Source of the DNA: an uncultured Halomonas sp.
GTDB lineage: Bacteria; Pseudomonadota; Gammaproteobacteria; Pseudomonadales; Halomonadaceae
Assembly (NCBI RefSeq): GCF_947500835.1
Contig: NZ_CANMTQ010000008.1
Location: forward strand, 62,001-126,000
DNA: 64,000 nucleotides
Direction of reading: 5' to 3'
Part shown: positions 32,810 through 42,962 of the stretch, piece after piece
How the letters are laid out: every line of letters starts with the position of its first letter
How positions within the stretch are numbered: the stretch's first letter is position 1
Notes under the pieces: generated by a model
What the model was told of the DNA's origin: nothing
Database searches by the model: none
The model's input: the letters and a program-made list of their open reading frames with translations, nothing else
Made by a program: the position numbers and the translations under genes

Positions 32810-34965
32810 TGTGCTCCTAAGCCGCAGTTGCTGGGCCCTGACGCCAGTGCAATATCCTGAATCTGACAGGCTTCCACGGTACTGGCACTGTAAACGGCAG
32901 CGCTTAAAAGCTGTTCATGAGAGACAGGCACGATAGTCTTGGCAACTTCCGGTTGGGCCTGCCCAGGTAGCATCGCCATGTCGGCCTTTTGTCCACTGCC
33001 TTTGCCTGGGTTACCACCGGCATTAATGCGGACCTTGGGTCCCCCGAGTGTTACCCCGCTGCTGTCGATCTTCAGAAAACTGCCCCCGGCGTTCAGGCTG
33101 AGTTCGTCGCCGGCTTCCAGTACGACTTTCTGACCCGCCTTGATATGCAGCTCGCGCCCGCATTCCGAGAGCCAGGCTTGACCTGCCTGGAGGTGAAGGC
33201 TGCCCTGGACGATCAGGCTCTGATTGCCGTCGATCTTCGTACGGCGCTCGCCATGCACGCTAAGGTGATCGTCGCGATCGAGTTCGCTGATGCGGTCCCG
33301 TTTGATCGTGAGATGGCTGTCGCGACGAATTTCTTCGGTGCGATCGTTCTCGGTGAGGAGTTCGAGATCCTTCTGGGCGTGAATCCAGATCTGTTCCTGG
33401 TCGGTGGCATCCTCGAAGCGCAGTTCGTTGAAGCCGTCGCCCTTGTGGGTCTGGGTGCGGATCACGGTGCGTGTCTTGTGTTCCGGCAGGGAATAGGCCG
33501 GGGTGTTTACCGCGTGATAGGTACGCCCGGTGATCAGCGGCTGATCCGGGTCGCCTTCAAGGAAGGAAACGATCACCTCGTGACCGATGCGCGGAATCGC
33601 CAGGCTGCCATAGCCAACGCCGGCCCAACCTTGGGAGACCCGAATCCAGGCGCTGCTGGTGTCATCACCCTGGGCATAGCGATCCCAGGGGAACTGGACC
33701 TTGACCCGACCGTGTTCGTCACAGTGGATCTCTTCGCCTTCGGGACCGACTACGAAGGCCACCTGAGGCCCGTCGACCCGGGGCTTGGGATTCTGCTCTG
33801 TATAGAGTGTGGGCCGCCAGGCCTGGTCGGCGGGCATCAGCACCAGGGTGTTATGGTAGGTCGTCATGCCCTCTGAGCCTGCCCGCCCCTGCAGGTGAGC
33901 ACCGAAGGCATCCTCTTCCAGGGCCTGGGGTTGACTGCCTTCATGCACGACCGAGATCACCTGCCAATCGCGGTTCATCGCCGCCGCGTCATGCTCGGTG
34001 AGGGCAAAGCGCGCCCCGGGTAGCAGCTCTGGTAGATCGCTTTCGGCGCTCGCGGTAGTGGCATCACTGCGCAGCTGTTCCAGGCGAACCTTCGTGAACG
34101 CCTTGCCCGAGGCGTCCGCCTTGTAGCGGCCGGGATAATCGAAGTGTTCATACCCTTTATCAGCGCCGCCACGCTGAGCATGGTCTTCCAGCCCACTGCC
34201 GACCTGTTCATGCAGTTGCGCGTATGCCGGCTGCTTGAAGGAATAATCCTTCAGCGTCACCGACGCCGGGCGCACCCGAGCGGTCTGGCGCAGGCGACGG
34301 ATACGGCGCGCCGGAGCCGTGCCGCCAGAAGGGCTGTGATGAAGGTGGCTACGATAGCGACGTGGCCCCAGATTGCCGAGCACCTGCGGGTCGTCGGCAA
34401 ATACCAGGCGATGCGCCCCACCTGCCTCATCTTCAAATTCATGGAAATAGAACAGGCCTTCTTCCGCGGCCAGGCGCTGGATGAAGGCCAGATCCGTTTC
34501 GCGGTACTGCACGCAGTATTCGCGGACTTCTGGCTCCCGGGTCACCGCGAAGGCAACGTCGGTAATGCCGCGCTCATCGAGCAGGGTGTTGATGATGGTC
34601 AGCGGCGAGACGTTCTGGAAGATGCGCGAGTTGTGGCGCAAGGAGAGCCGCCACAGGGCCGGCTTGACGGTGATGGCGTAATGGGTACGCCGATGGCCGC
34701 GGTCGCCCTGGGCGAATTCGCTGACAACGCCGTGGATGCGGCGCACCACGGCGCCGTCCTGCCAGATAGCTAACGATACCTCGCGATCGAGCCAGTCGCT
34801 GGCCGAGAGATCATGCTGGCGGCTGGCAAAGTTCACGGTGAGGGCGAAAGGCGTGGAGAGCGTTTCTTCCAAGTGGAAGTCGATGACTGCCGGAGCGTCG
34901 GTCGTGTCGTCATTGGCGCCGTTGGCGCGTTGCAGGGTGAACTGCAGGCCGGTCGAAGAAACCAT
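32794..34965 (-). CDS. vgrG: Type VI secretion spike protein VgrG
   Basis: The 723-residue protein has the gp27/gp5-like pattern: an N-terminal FHLEETLSTPFALTV domain, YCVQYRETDLAFIQRLAAEEG, VVGPEGEEIHCDEHGRVKVQF and ASAWIRVSQGWAG-type OB region (SSAWIRVSQGWAGVGYGS). LRFEDATDQEQIWIHAQKD and a DUF2345-like beta-helix follow. The start at 34965 (MVSSTGLQF) follows AAGGATTACAC; an 8-codon extension to 34989 is unlikely. The short C-terminal tail has five cysteines, including CGLGAQCRCG, and could bind metal or a cargo. No T6SS core genes are present, so this is an orphan island. Confidence 0.92.
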   Translation of the reverse strand: MVSSTGLQFTLQRANGANDDTTDAPAVIDFHLEETLSTPFALTVNFASRQHDLSASDWLDREVSLAIWQDGAVVRRIHGVVSEFAQGDRGHRRTHYAITVKPALWRLSLRHNSRIFQNVSPLTIINTLLDERGITDVAFAVTREPEVREYCVQYRETDLAFIQRLAAEEGLFYFHEFEDEAGGAHRLVFADDPQVLGNLGPRRYRSHLHHSPSGGTAPARRIRRLRQTARVRPASVTLKDYSFKQPAYAQLHEQVGSGLEDHAQRGGADKGYEHFDYPGRYKADASGKAFTKVRLEQLRSDATTASAESDLPELLPGARFALTEHDAAAMNRDWQVISVVHEGSQPQALEEDAFGAHLQGRAGSEGMTTYHNTLVLMPADQAWRPTLYTEQNPKPRVDGPQVAFVVGPEGEEIHCDEHGRVKVQFPWDRYAQGDDTSSAWIRVSQGWAGVGYGSLAIPRIGHEVIVSFLEGDPDQPLITGRTYHAVNTPAYSLPEHKTRTVIRTQTHKGDGFNELRFEDATDQEQIWIHAQKDLELLTENDRTEEIRRDSHLTIKRDRISELDRDDHLSVHGERRTKIDGNQSLIVQGSLHLQAGQAWLSECGRELHIKAGQKVVLEAGDELSLNAGGSFLKIDSSGVTLGGPKVRINAGGNPGKGSGQKADMAMLPGQAQPEVAKTIVPVSHEQLLSAAVYSASTVEACQIQDIALASGPSNCGLGAQCRCG

Positions 34966-35402
34966 GTGTAATCCTTGAAAGAAACACAAAGTTACACAAT
35001 TTATACATTTTCAAGGGAATTAAAAAGCCTTGTAGCACTTTGTCCTGATTAACTTACACAAGTTGTAGTCAATATCTTACTAAATGAATATGGATTGGCG
35101 TCACTGAGAAACGGTTGGCACTGTTTTTTCATAAGAAAAGCGCTGTGTTTTGTGACACGTGGGTTGTTCGATTGCGAACAAATTCTCGTTCTTTTTTAAA
35201 CTCGCTGAGATGGTTCATTAGTTATTCAAGTACGCTCAAATCACTGAACGAACTACTTATACCAAGGTATACCTGATTTTATTTTTAACAAATACAAGAA
35301 GTTAAGATTATTCAGCAATAGGCGGAAAATCTCTTTTTGCGCTTGACAGGGTGTTCGCCCATGATCTTTCAATGCGCTAACCCGAAGGGAAAATAATAAT
35401 TC
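34966..35402. promoter_or_regulatory. AT-rich divergent promoter region between vgrG and glpS
   Basis: This 437-bp region is clearly AT-richer than its neighbours and separates the leftward T6SS island from the rightward glycerol transporter. It holds the GlpR-like operator at 35164-35181, the 10-bp perfect palindrome AGGTATACCT at 35265-35274 and TTGACA at 35343-35348, for which I could not assign a good -10 partner. No gene was seen. Confidence 0.6.
35164..35181 (+). promoter_or_regulatory. GlpR-like operator
   Basis: TTGTTCG (35164-35170), spacer ATTG, CGAACAA (35175-35181) form a perfect inverted repeat. It matches the E. coli GlpR operator core GTTCGWTAWCGAAC at all half-site positions, differing only in the centre. 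It is about 220 bp before glpS, consistent with repression by GlpR in the absence of glycerol 3-phosphate. The glpR gene is not in the window. Confidence 0.65.
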
Positions 35403-36491
35403 ATGGCCCTGTCACTTGAGCATATCGAGCGAACCGTAAGCGGTGAGAAGCACATCATCGATGCCAATCTGACCCTCGAGTCCGGCACTTTCAATGTGTT
35501 GCTGGGGCATACCTTGTCGGGCAAGACTTCCTTGATGCGCCTGATGGCAGGGCTGGATGCGCCGAGTCGCGGACGCGTGCTGCTCAACGGTCGCGACATG
35601 ACCGGTGTGCCGGTGCGCGAGCGCAATGTGTCGATGGTCTATCAGCAGTTCATCAACTACCCGACGCTGACTGTCTTCGACAATATCGCCTCACCGTTAA
35701 AGCTGGCCAAGGTGCCCAAGCAGGAGATCCGCCGCCGGGTAGAGGAGACCGCCGGTATGCTGCGTATCGAGCATTTACTGGGACGCTACCCCCAAGAGCT
35801 TTCCGGTGGACAGCAGCAGCGCACCGCCATGGCCCGCGCACTGGTCAAGGAGGCCGATCTGGTGCTGTTCGATGAGCCTCTGGTCAATCTCGACTACAAG
35901 CTGCGCGAGGAGCTGCGATTGGAAATGCGCAAGCTATTTCATGCGCGCAACACCATCGCGGTTTATGCGACCACCGAGCCCGGCGAGGCCCTGGCCCTTG
36001 GCGATACCACGACGCTGATCCATGAAGGCCGAATCCTGCAGAGCGGTTCCAGCGATCATGTCTACCATCACCCGGAAACCGTCGAAGCGGCGTCGCTGTT
36101 CGGCGAGCCGCCTATCAATTTGATGAATGTCGAACTGCGCGATAGCGAATTGATCATCGATCGCGCGACCTTCGCGATTCCACCGCCCTTGGCGCAGCTG
36201 ACGCCAGGGCGTTATCGCCTGGGTATTCGGCCCAGTCATCTGGGCTTGAAGCAGAAGAGAGAGGATGACCTGTCGTTCCGGATGGTTGTTGGCGTCGCCG
36301 AGATCAGTGGTTCCGAGACTTTTTTGCACGTAAGCAATGACGCCTTCGATCTGGTGCTGCATCTAAGCGGTATCCACGATTTTCATGTGGATAATGAGGT
36401 TCGCGTCTATGCGCCCAGTCACAAGCTGTTCATTTTCGCTGAGCGTGGCGATCTGGTTCATGCGCCCGGCCAAGTCCAACAACAAGCATGA
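35403..36491 (+). CDS. glpS: Glycerol ABC transporter ATPase GlpS
   Basis: The 362-residue MalK/UgpC-class ATPase has a Walker A GHTLSGKTSLMRL (unusual LSGKT), signature LSGGQQQRTAMARAL, Walker B LVLFDEPLVNLD, and a C-terminal TOBE-like domain from about 235 (LRDSELIIDRATF). It is the first of six co-directional genes matching the glpSTPQV glycerol transporter described in rhizobia. The ABC-loop histidine is replaced: YATTEPGEA stands where the switch His (H-x-x-x-E) would be. This suggests asymmetric catalysis with GlpT, whose switch His is intact. Confidence 0.85.
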   Translation: MALSLEHIERTVSGEKHIIDANLTLESGTFNVLLGHTLSGKTSLMRLMAGLDAPSRGRVLLNGRDMTGVPVRERNVSMVYQQFINYPTLTVFDNIASPLKLAKVPKQEIRRRVEETAGMLRIEHLLGRYPQELSGGQQQRTAMARALVKEADLVLFDEPLVNLDYKLREELRLEMRKLFHARNTIAVYATTEPGEALALGDTTTLIHEGRILQSGSSDHVYHHPETVEAASLFGEPPINLMNVELRDSELIIDRATFAIPPPLAQLTPGRYRLGIRPSHLGLKQKREDDLSFRMVVGVAEISGSETFLHVSNDAFDLVLHLSGIHDFHVDNEVRVYAPSHKLFIFAERGDLVHAPGQVQQQA

Positions 36492-36504
36492 GTGAAAAGA
36501 CACC

Positions 36505-37659
36505 ATGGCGGAAATTCGTCTTGAGCAGCTGGCCCACAGTTATCAGGCCAACCCGTCCGGGCCCGAGGATTACGCCTTGCGCCCCATGGATCACGTCTGG
36601 GAGCAGGGCGGTGCATACGCCTTGCTGGGTCCTTCCGGCTGCGGCAAGAGCACGCTGCTCAATATCATCTCGGGGCTGCTCGAACCTTCCGAGGGCAGGG
36701 TGCTGTACGACGGCGAGTCGGTCAATGGACTGACGCCGCAACAGCGCAACATTGCCCAGGTTTTTCAGTTCCCGGTGATCTACGACACCATGACGGTGTA
36801 TGACAATCTGGCGTTTCCGCTGCGCAATCAGCGCCAGCCAGCGGACAAGATCAAGGAGCGTGTTCAGGAGGTGGCGGAGTCCCTGGAGATTGAGGATCTG
36901 CTGCATCGCAAGGCGCGCAACCTGACCGCGGACGAGAAGCAGAAGGTCTCCATGGGCCGTGGCCTGGTGCGCGACGACGTGGCTGCGATCCTGTTCGACG
37001 AGCCGCTGACGGTGATCGACCCGCAGCTCAAGTGGCGTCTGCGTCGCAAGCTCAAGCAGATTCACGAGCGCTTCAATATCACCATGGTCTACGTGACCCA
37101 CGATCAACTCGAGGCTTCCACCTTCGCCGATAGGATCGCGGTCATGTACGACGGCCAGATCGTGCAGTTCGGCACGCCCCGGGAGCTGTTCGAGAATCCG
37201 GCCCACACCTTCGTCGGTTACTTCATCGGCAGCCCCGGCATGAATTTGCTCGAGGCTACGCCGAGCAAGACCGGAGTGCGCGTGGCGGGTGTCGATCTGC
37301 CGCTGGCGCCGGCCGTGCGTGACGCCCTGGCGGGGCACGCTTCTCGATCACTCAAGGTCGGCATACGGCCGGAGTTCGTTCAGCTGGTGGCGCCGGAGCA
37401 GGCGCCTCTGCGTGCCAGGATCGATCTGGTGCAGGATCTGGGTACCTACAAGATTCTCGATCTGCAGCTTGCAGGGAATGAAAACCCCGTGTTCATCAAG
37501 GCACGCATCGAAGAAGACCACGCCGTGCCGAGCGGTGAAGTCGGTCTGTTGTTTCCCGAGTTCTGGACCCGGTTCTACGCGGATGACGTCTTGGTCGAGG
37601 TGAATACGGCGGCTGTGAAAGACGCCGGTGGCGAAGACCTGGTGGGGGAGCCGCGATGA
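36505..37659 (+). CDS. glpT: Glycerol ABC transporter ATPase GlpT
   Basis: The 384-residue partner ATPase has Walker A GPSGCGKSTLL, Walker B AAILFDEPLTVIDPQ and a switch histidine YVTHDQLEA. Its signature sequence is NLTADEKQKVSMGRGL, not LSGGQ, so one ATP site of a GlpST heterodimer would use a degenerate signature motif. A C-terminal TOBE region starts around 250. It overlaps glpP by 4 bp. Together with GlpS it would energise the GlpPQ channel. Confidence 0.85.
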   Translation: MAEIRLEQLAHSYQANPSGPEDYALRPMDHVWEQGGAYALLGPSGCGKSTLLNIISGLLEPSEGRVLYDGESVNGLTPQQRNIAQVFQFPVIYDTMTVYDNLAFPLRNQRQPADKIKERVQEVAESLEIEDLLHRKARNLTADEKQKVSMGRGLVRDDVAAILFDEPLTVIDPQLKWRLRRKLKQIHERFNITMVYVTHDQLEASTFADRIAVMYDGQIVQFGTPRELFENPAHTFVGYFIGSPGMNLLEATPSKTGVRVAGVDLPLAPAVRDALAGHASRSLKVGIRPEFVQLVAPEQAPLRARIDLVQDLGTYKILDLQLAGNENPVFIKARIEEDHAVPSGEVGLLFPEFWTRFYADDVLVEVNTAAVKDAGGEDLVGEPR

Positions 37660-38519
37660 AAGTACACAACAACAGGGCCTGGTGGCTGGTGCTGCCGGTA
37701 TTCATATTGGTGGCGTTCAGCGCCATCATACCGATGATGACGGTGGTCAACTACTCGGTGCAGGATATCTTCGATCCGAGTACCCGCTTCTTCGTCGGCA
37801 CCGAGTGGTACCGAGAAATCCTGCAGGACGATCGTCTACAGGATGCGCTCATGCGTCAGTTCGCGTTTTCCTTCAGTGTCCTTGCCATCGAAATTCCGCT
37901 TGGCATCATCGTGGCCTTGTCCATGCCCCGGCGTGGCCTTGGGGTGCCGGTCTGTCTGATCCTGCTGTCGTTGCCGTTGCTGATCCCCTGGAACGTGGTG
38001 GGCACCATCTGGCAGATCATCGGGCGCGGCGACATCGGCCTCTACGGTCGATTGCTGCACAATCTCGGCATCGACTACAACTACGCCTCCAATACCGTGG
38101 ACGCCTGGGTCACGGTGCTGGTCATGGACGTCTGGCACTGGACCTCCCTGGTGGCGCTCTTGTGCTATTCAGGGCTGCGCTCGATCCCGGATGTGTACTA
38201 CCAGGCGGCACGCATCGATCGTGCCTCCCACTGGGCGGTGTTCCGCTACATTCAGCTACCCAAGCTCAAGAACGTGCTGTTGATCGCCGTGATGCTGCGC
38301 TTCATGGATAGCTTCATGATCTATACCGAGCCCTTCGTTTTGACCGGTGGCGGGCCCGGCACCACGACCACCTTCCTCAGCCAGACCTTGACCCAGATGG
38401 CGGTGGGCCAGTTCGATATCGGCCGTGCCGCGGCGTTCTCGCTGATCTACTTCCTGATCATCCTGCTGGTCACCTGGTTGTTCTATACCGCCATGACCCA
38501 CGCCGACGACAAGAACTGA
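37656..38519 (+). CDS. glpP: Glycerol ABC transporter permease GlpP
   Basis: The 287-residue carbohydrate-type (MalF/UgpA) permease has about six helices. The EAA loop is YYQAARIDRASHWAVFRYIQLPKLK, and the segment EPFVLTGGGPGTTTTFLSQ is typical of this class. It starts within the last codons of glpT and precedes glpQ by 8 bp. Confidence 0.85.
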   Translation: MKVHNNRAWWLVLPVFILVAFSAIIPMMTVVNYSVQDIFDPSTRFFVGTEWYREILQDDRLQDALMRQFAFSFSVLAIEIPLGIIVALSMPRRGLGVPVCLILLSLPLLIPWNVVGTIWQIIGRGDIGLYGRLLHNLGIDYNYASNTVDAWVTVLVMDVWHWTSLVALLCYSGLRSIPDVYYQAARIDRASHWAVFRYIQLPKLKNVLLIAVMLRFMDSFMIYTEPFVLTGGGPGTTTTFLSQTLTQMAVGQFDIGRAAAFSLIYFLIILLVTWLFYTAMTHADDKN

Positions 38520-38527
38520 GGCGCATC

Positions 38528-39328
38528 ATGAAAACAAGAAAGCTGATCGTGCTGTTCGTCTACCTGCTGTTCGTGCTGGTGCCGATCTACTGGCTGGTCA
38601 ACATGTCGTTGAAGTCGAACCAGGAGATTCTCGGGTCGCTGTCCCTGTGGCCGGCGGATGCGACGTTGGACAATTACCGGGTGATCTTTACCGACCCGAG
38701 CTGGTACATGAGCTATCTCAATTCCCTGAGCTACGTGTCGATGAATATGGTTCTTTCTCTCGCGGTAGCGTTGCCCGCGGCCTATGCCTTCTCGCGCTAT
38801 CGCTTTCTTGGCGACAAGCACATGTTCTTCTGGCTGTTGACCAATCGCATGGCGCCGCCGGCGGTGTTTCTGCTGCCGTTCTTCCAGCTCTACTCTTCGG
38901 TCGGCCTGTTCGATACCACCATCGCCGTGGCCTTGGCTCACTGTCTGTTCAACGTGCCCCTGGCGGTATGGATTCTCGAGGGCTTCATGTCCAGCGTACC
39001 CAAGGAGATCGACGAGACGGCCTATATCGATGGCTACAGCTTCCCGCGCTTTTTCGTGAGCATCTTCATTCCGATGATTCGCCCGGGCATCGGGGTCACC
39101 GCCTTCTTCTGCTTCATGTTCTCCTGGGTCGAGCTGTTGCTGGCGCGTACGCTGACCGCAGTGGATGCCAAGCCGATCGTGGCGCAGATGACCCGCACCG
39201 TTTCCGCTTCGGGCATCGACTGGGGCGTGCTCGCCGCCGCCGGGGTGGTGGCCTTGCTGCCGGGTATCGCGGTGATCTACTTCGTGCGTAACCATGTTGC
39301 CAAGGGCTTCGCCCTGGGCCGCGTATGA
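38528..39328 (+). CDS. glpQ: Glycerol ABC transporter permease GlpQ
   Basis: The 266-residue MalG/UgpE-type permease has LLFVLVPIYWLVNMSLKSN at the N-terminus, the ALPAAYAFSRYRFLG signature, and the EAA loop KEIDETAYIDGYSFPRFFVSIF. It is the second channel subunit. The name is that of the rhizobial transporter and is unrelated to the glycerophosphodiesterase GlpQ. Confidence 0.85.
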   Translation: MKTRKLIVLFVYLLFVLVPIYWLVNMSLKSNQEILGSLSLWPADATLDNYRVIFTDPSWYMSYLNSLSYVSMNMVLSLAVALPAAYAFSRYRFLGDKHMFFWLLTNRMAPPAVFLLPFFQLYSSVGLFDTTIAVALAHCLFNVPLAVWILEGFMSSVPKEIDETAYIDGYSFPRFFVSIFIPMIRPGIGVTAFFCFMFSWVELLLARTLTAVDAKPIVAQMTRTVSASGIDWGVLAAAGVVALLPGIAVIYFVRNHVAKGFALGRV

Positions 39329-39357
39329 AAACCAGTTCGTGACGAGGAGGGCAGCAC

Positions 39358-39630
39358 ATGGAATGGATGGCATGGACCTTGCCGACAGCGAGTTTCTTCA
39401 TCGTCATCGCCCTGATCCTGACCGGGATGACGGTCTGGCAGACGGTGTCGCCGGGACATCAGCGCAAGGGGTTTCTCCCGATCTCGACGACCCGCGGGGA
39501 CCGGCTGTTCATCAGCCTGCTGGGCGCCGGGTACCTGCACCTGATGCTGCTTGCGCTGACCGGCTGGCCGCTATGGATCGCCACCCTCGCCAGCGTGGCG
39601 GGACTCTTCGTCATTATGAGATGGGGGTAA
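39358..39630 (+). CDS. DUF2160 small membrane protein of the glycerol transporter operon
   Basis: The 90-residue protein has three hydrophobic segments: TASFFIVIALILTGMTVWQT, LFISLLGAGYLHLMLLALTG and PLWIATLASVAGLFVIM. DUF2160 genes recur between glpQ and glpV in such operons. A GAGGAGGGCAG site gives it a strong start. Role unknown; a small accessory subunit of the ABC complex is plausible. Confidence 0.8.
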   Translation: MEWMAWTLPTASFFIVIALILTGMTVWQTVSPGHQRKGFLPISTTRGDRLFISLLGAGYLHLMLLALTGWPLWIATLASVAGLFVIMRWG

Positions 39631-39693
39631 TGTGTCACCGACAGACGCGTCATTGATCTCACTCGAACAACACCACACAACAACGAGGTTGCT

Positions 39694-41436
<1,743 letters not shown>

Positions 41437-41472
41437 TAGCACCGCTTGAAGATAGTTTGAGCAAGAAACGAC

Positions 41473-41500
41473 GATGGCGCCCTCGGGCGCCATCGGTTTT
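41473..41500. terminator. Bidirectional terminator after glpV
   Basis: GATGGCGCCC (41473-41482) pairs with GGGCGCCATC (41485-41494), followed by GGTTTTT. It sits between glpV and the convergent DUF6314-like gene. Confidence 0.9.
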
Positions 41501-41530
41501 TGTCAGAGGGGCATTTATTCAGTGTTCCCT

Positions 41531-42049
41531 TTACCGATACCGATAATAAAGGTGCTCATCTTTGCGCGGCCCTTGAATGGTCCATTCGAGATCGAACCCT
41601 TGATCCATGAAGGTCAAACGTGCCCGGTAGCGATCGTTACCGCACCGGTGAGCCTCACGGGAAATGAGATCACAGCCCTGTTCGTGATCAGCGGCCACTA
41701 GATCGAATAGCCATACCGCCGCTTCGTATCCACGACGCTCATGAGAAAGATCGACTCGATCATGACAAGGGCGCCAGCGAAAGACGTTCTGAAAGGGCAG
41801 CGAACGCGGCGATGCCGTGCCGGTATCGGTTGACCGAGAGTCGAGCTGGAAGTAGCCGGTCTCGGTAAAGGTCACGCTGTCATCCGCATGACATGCAACC
41901 ACGACAGACCCCTGGCCTTCGCCGGACCAGCCACAGGTCGAGCCGGTGCCGGAGCGTGAGTGAAAGGTGAGACTCGAGATGGATGACAGCCGCGCCTTTA
42001 GTTGTACAATGCGCGCCGTCGCTACTAAATCCACTGGTTGAACTGTCAT
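41531..42049 (-). CDS. DUF6314-like hypothetical protein
   Basis: The 172-residue soluble protein is rich in beta strands. The ending DLEWTIQGPRKDEHLYYRYR resembles the closing segment of DUF6314 proteins, and the centre has GYFQLDSRSTD and FRWRPCHDRVDLSHERRG. Such proteins are proposed to bind a small ligand; function is unknown. It starts 15 bp from the divergent exporter gene, so the two share a promoter region. Confidence 0.6.
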   Translation of the reverse strand: MTVQPVDLVATARIVQLKARLSSISSLTFHSRSGTGSTCGWSGEGQGSVVVACHADDSVTFTETGYFQLDSRSTDTGTASPRSLPFQNVFRWRPCHDRVDLSHERRGYEAAVWLFDLVAADHEQGCDLISREAHRCGNDRYRARLTFMDQGFDLEWTIQGPRKDEHLYYRYR

Positions 42050-42064
42050 GAGCTACCTAACAAC

Positions 42065-42946
42065 ATGAGTTACCTGATTGGTGTCACGGCCCTGTGGGCA
42101 TTCTCGTTCTCTCTGATCGGCGCTTATCTTGCCGGCCAAGTCGACAGCTACTTTGCCGTGCTGGTGCGTATTGCACTGGCGAGCCTTCTGTTCTTGCCAT
42201 TTTTGCGGCCCTCGGCGCTCTCCAACGGCATGAAACTTGCCATGATGTGCATCGGGGCGGTCCAGCTGGGCTTGATGTACATCTTCTTTTATCAATCCTT
42301 TTTGCTGCTGTCGGTGCCCGAGGTGCTGCTATTCACCATCTTTACACCGCTCTATGTGACATTGCTCGATGACGCCATGGCCAAGCGTTTCTCGCCATTC
42401 TATCTGCTCACCGCCGCCATTGCGGTACTGGGAGCGGCAGTCATTCGCTACCAGGGCATCAGCAGCGATTTCTGGCTCGGCTTCCTGGTGGTTCAGGGCG
42501 CCAACCTATGCTTTGCCATCGGTCAGGTGGCCTATCGACGTCTTGCCAATGGCCTGCCTCGGAATATTCCCCAGCGCAGCGTGTTCGGCTGGTTCTATCT
42601 GGGGGCGCTGGCGCTGGTGATCGTGGCTTTTGCCATTTTCGGCTCCACCGAGAAGCTTCCGACGACCGGCGTGCAGTGGGGCGTGCTGGGTTGGCTTGGG
42701 CTGGTCGCTTCGGGGCTCGGTTATTTTCTGTGGAACAAGGGGGCGACTCGGGTCGATGCAGGCGCGCTTGCCATCATGAACAACGCGCTGATTCCCGCTG
42801 GACTATTGGTCAACCTGCTGATCTGGAACCGTGACGCGGACCTTGCGCGCCTGGCCTTGGGCGGTGCGATCATCGTCGCGTCCTTGCTGGTCAACGAATG
42901 GTGGGTAAAACGTCGGGAGCAGCACCACTCAACCACCGCTGCATGA
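42065..42946 (+). CDS. EamA-family (DMT superfamily) metabolite exporter
   Basis: The 293-residue protein has ten predicted helices in two EamA repeats: MSYLIGVTALWAFSFSLIG at the start and GLVASGLGYFLWNKGATRVD in the second half. The first repeat includes VPEVLLFTIFTPLYVTLLDD. DMT exporters excrete amino acids or related metabolites. The start at 42065 is preferred to 42038 because the first helix begins there. Confidence 0.82.
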   Translation: MSYLIGVTALWAFSFSLIGAYLAGQVDSYFAVLVRIALASLLFLPFLRPSALSNGMKLAMMCIGAVQLGLMYIFFYQSFLLLSVPEVLLFTIFTPLYVTLLDDAMAKRFSPFYLLTAAIAVLGAAVIRYQGISSDFWLGFLVVQGANLCFAIGQVAYRRLANGLPRNIPQRSVFGWFYLGALALVIVAFAIFGSTEKLPTTGVQWGVLGWLGLVASGLGYFLWNKGATRVDAGALAIMNNALIPAGLLVNLLIWNRDADLARLALGGAIIVASLLVNEWWVKRREQHHSTTAA

Positions 42947-42962
42947 AACCGGCGACTAGGGG

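Noticed and set aside
38483..39373. Antisense frame of 296 residues across glpQ
   Set aside because: His/Gln-rich composition typical of reverse-complement of membrane-protein codons; no domain seen.
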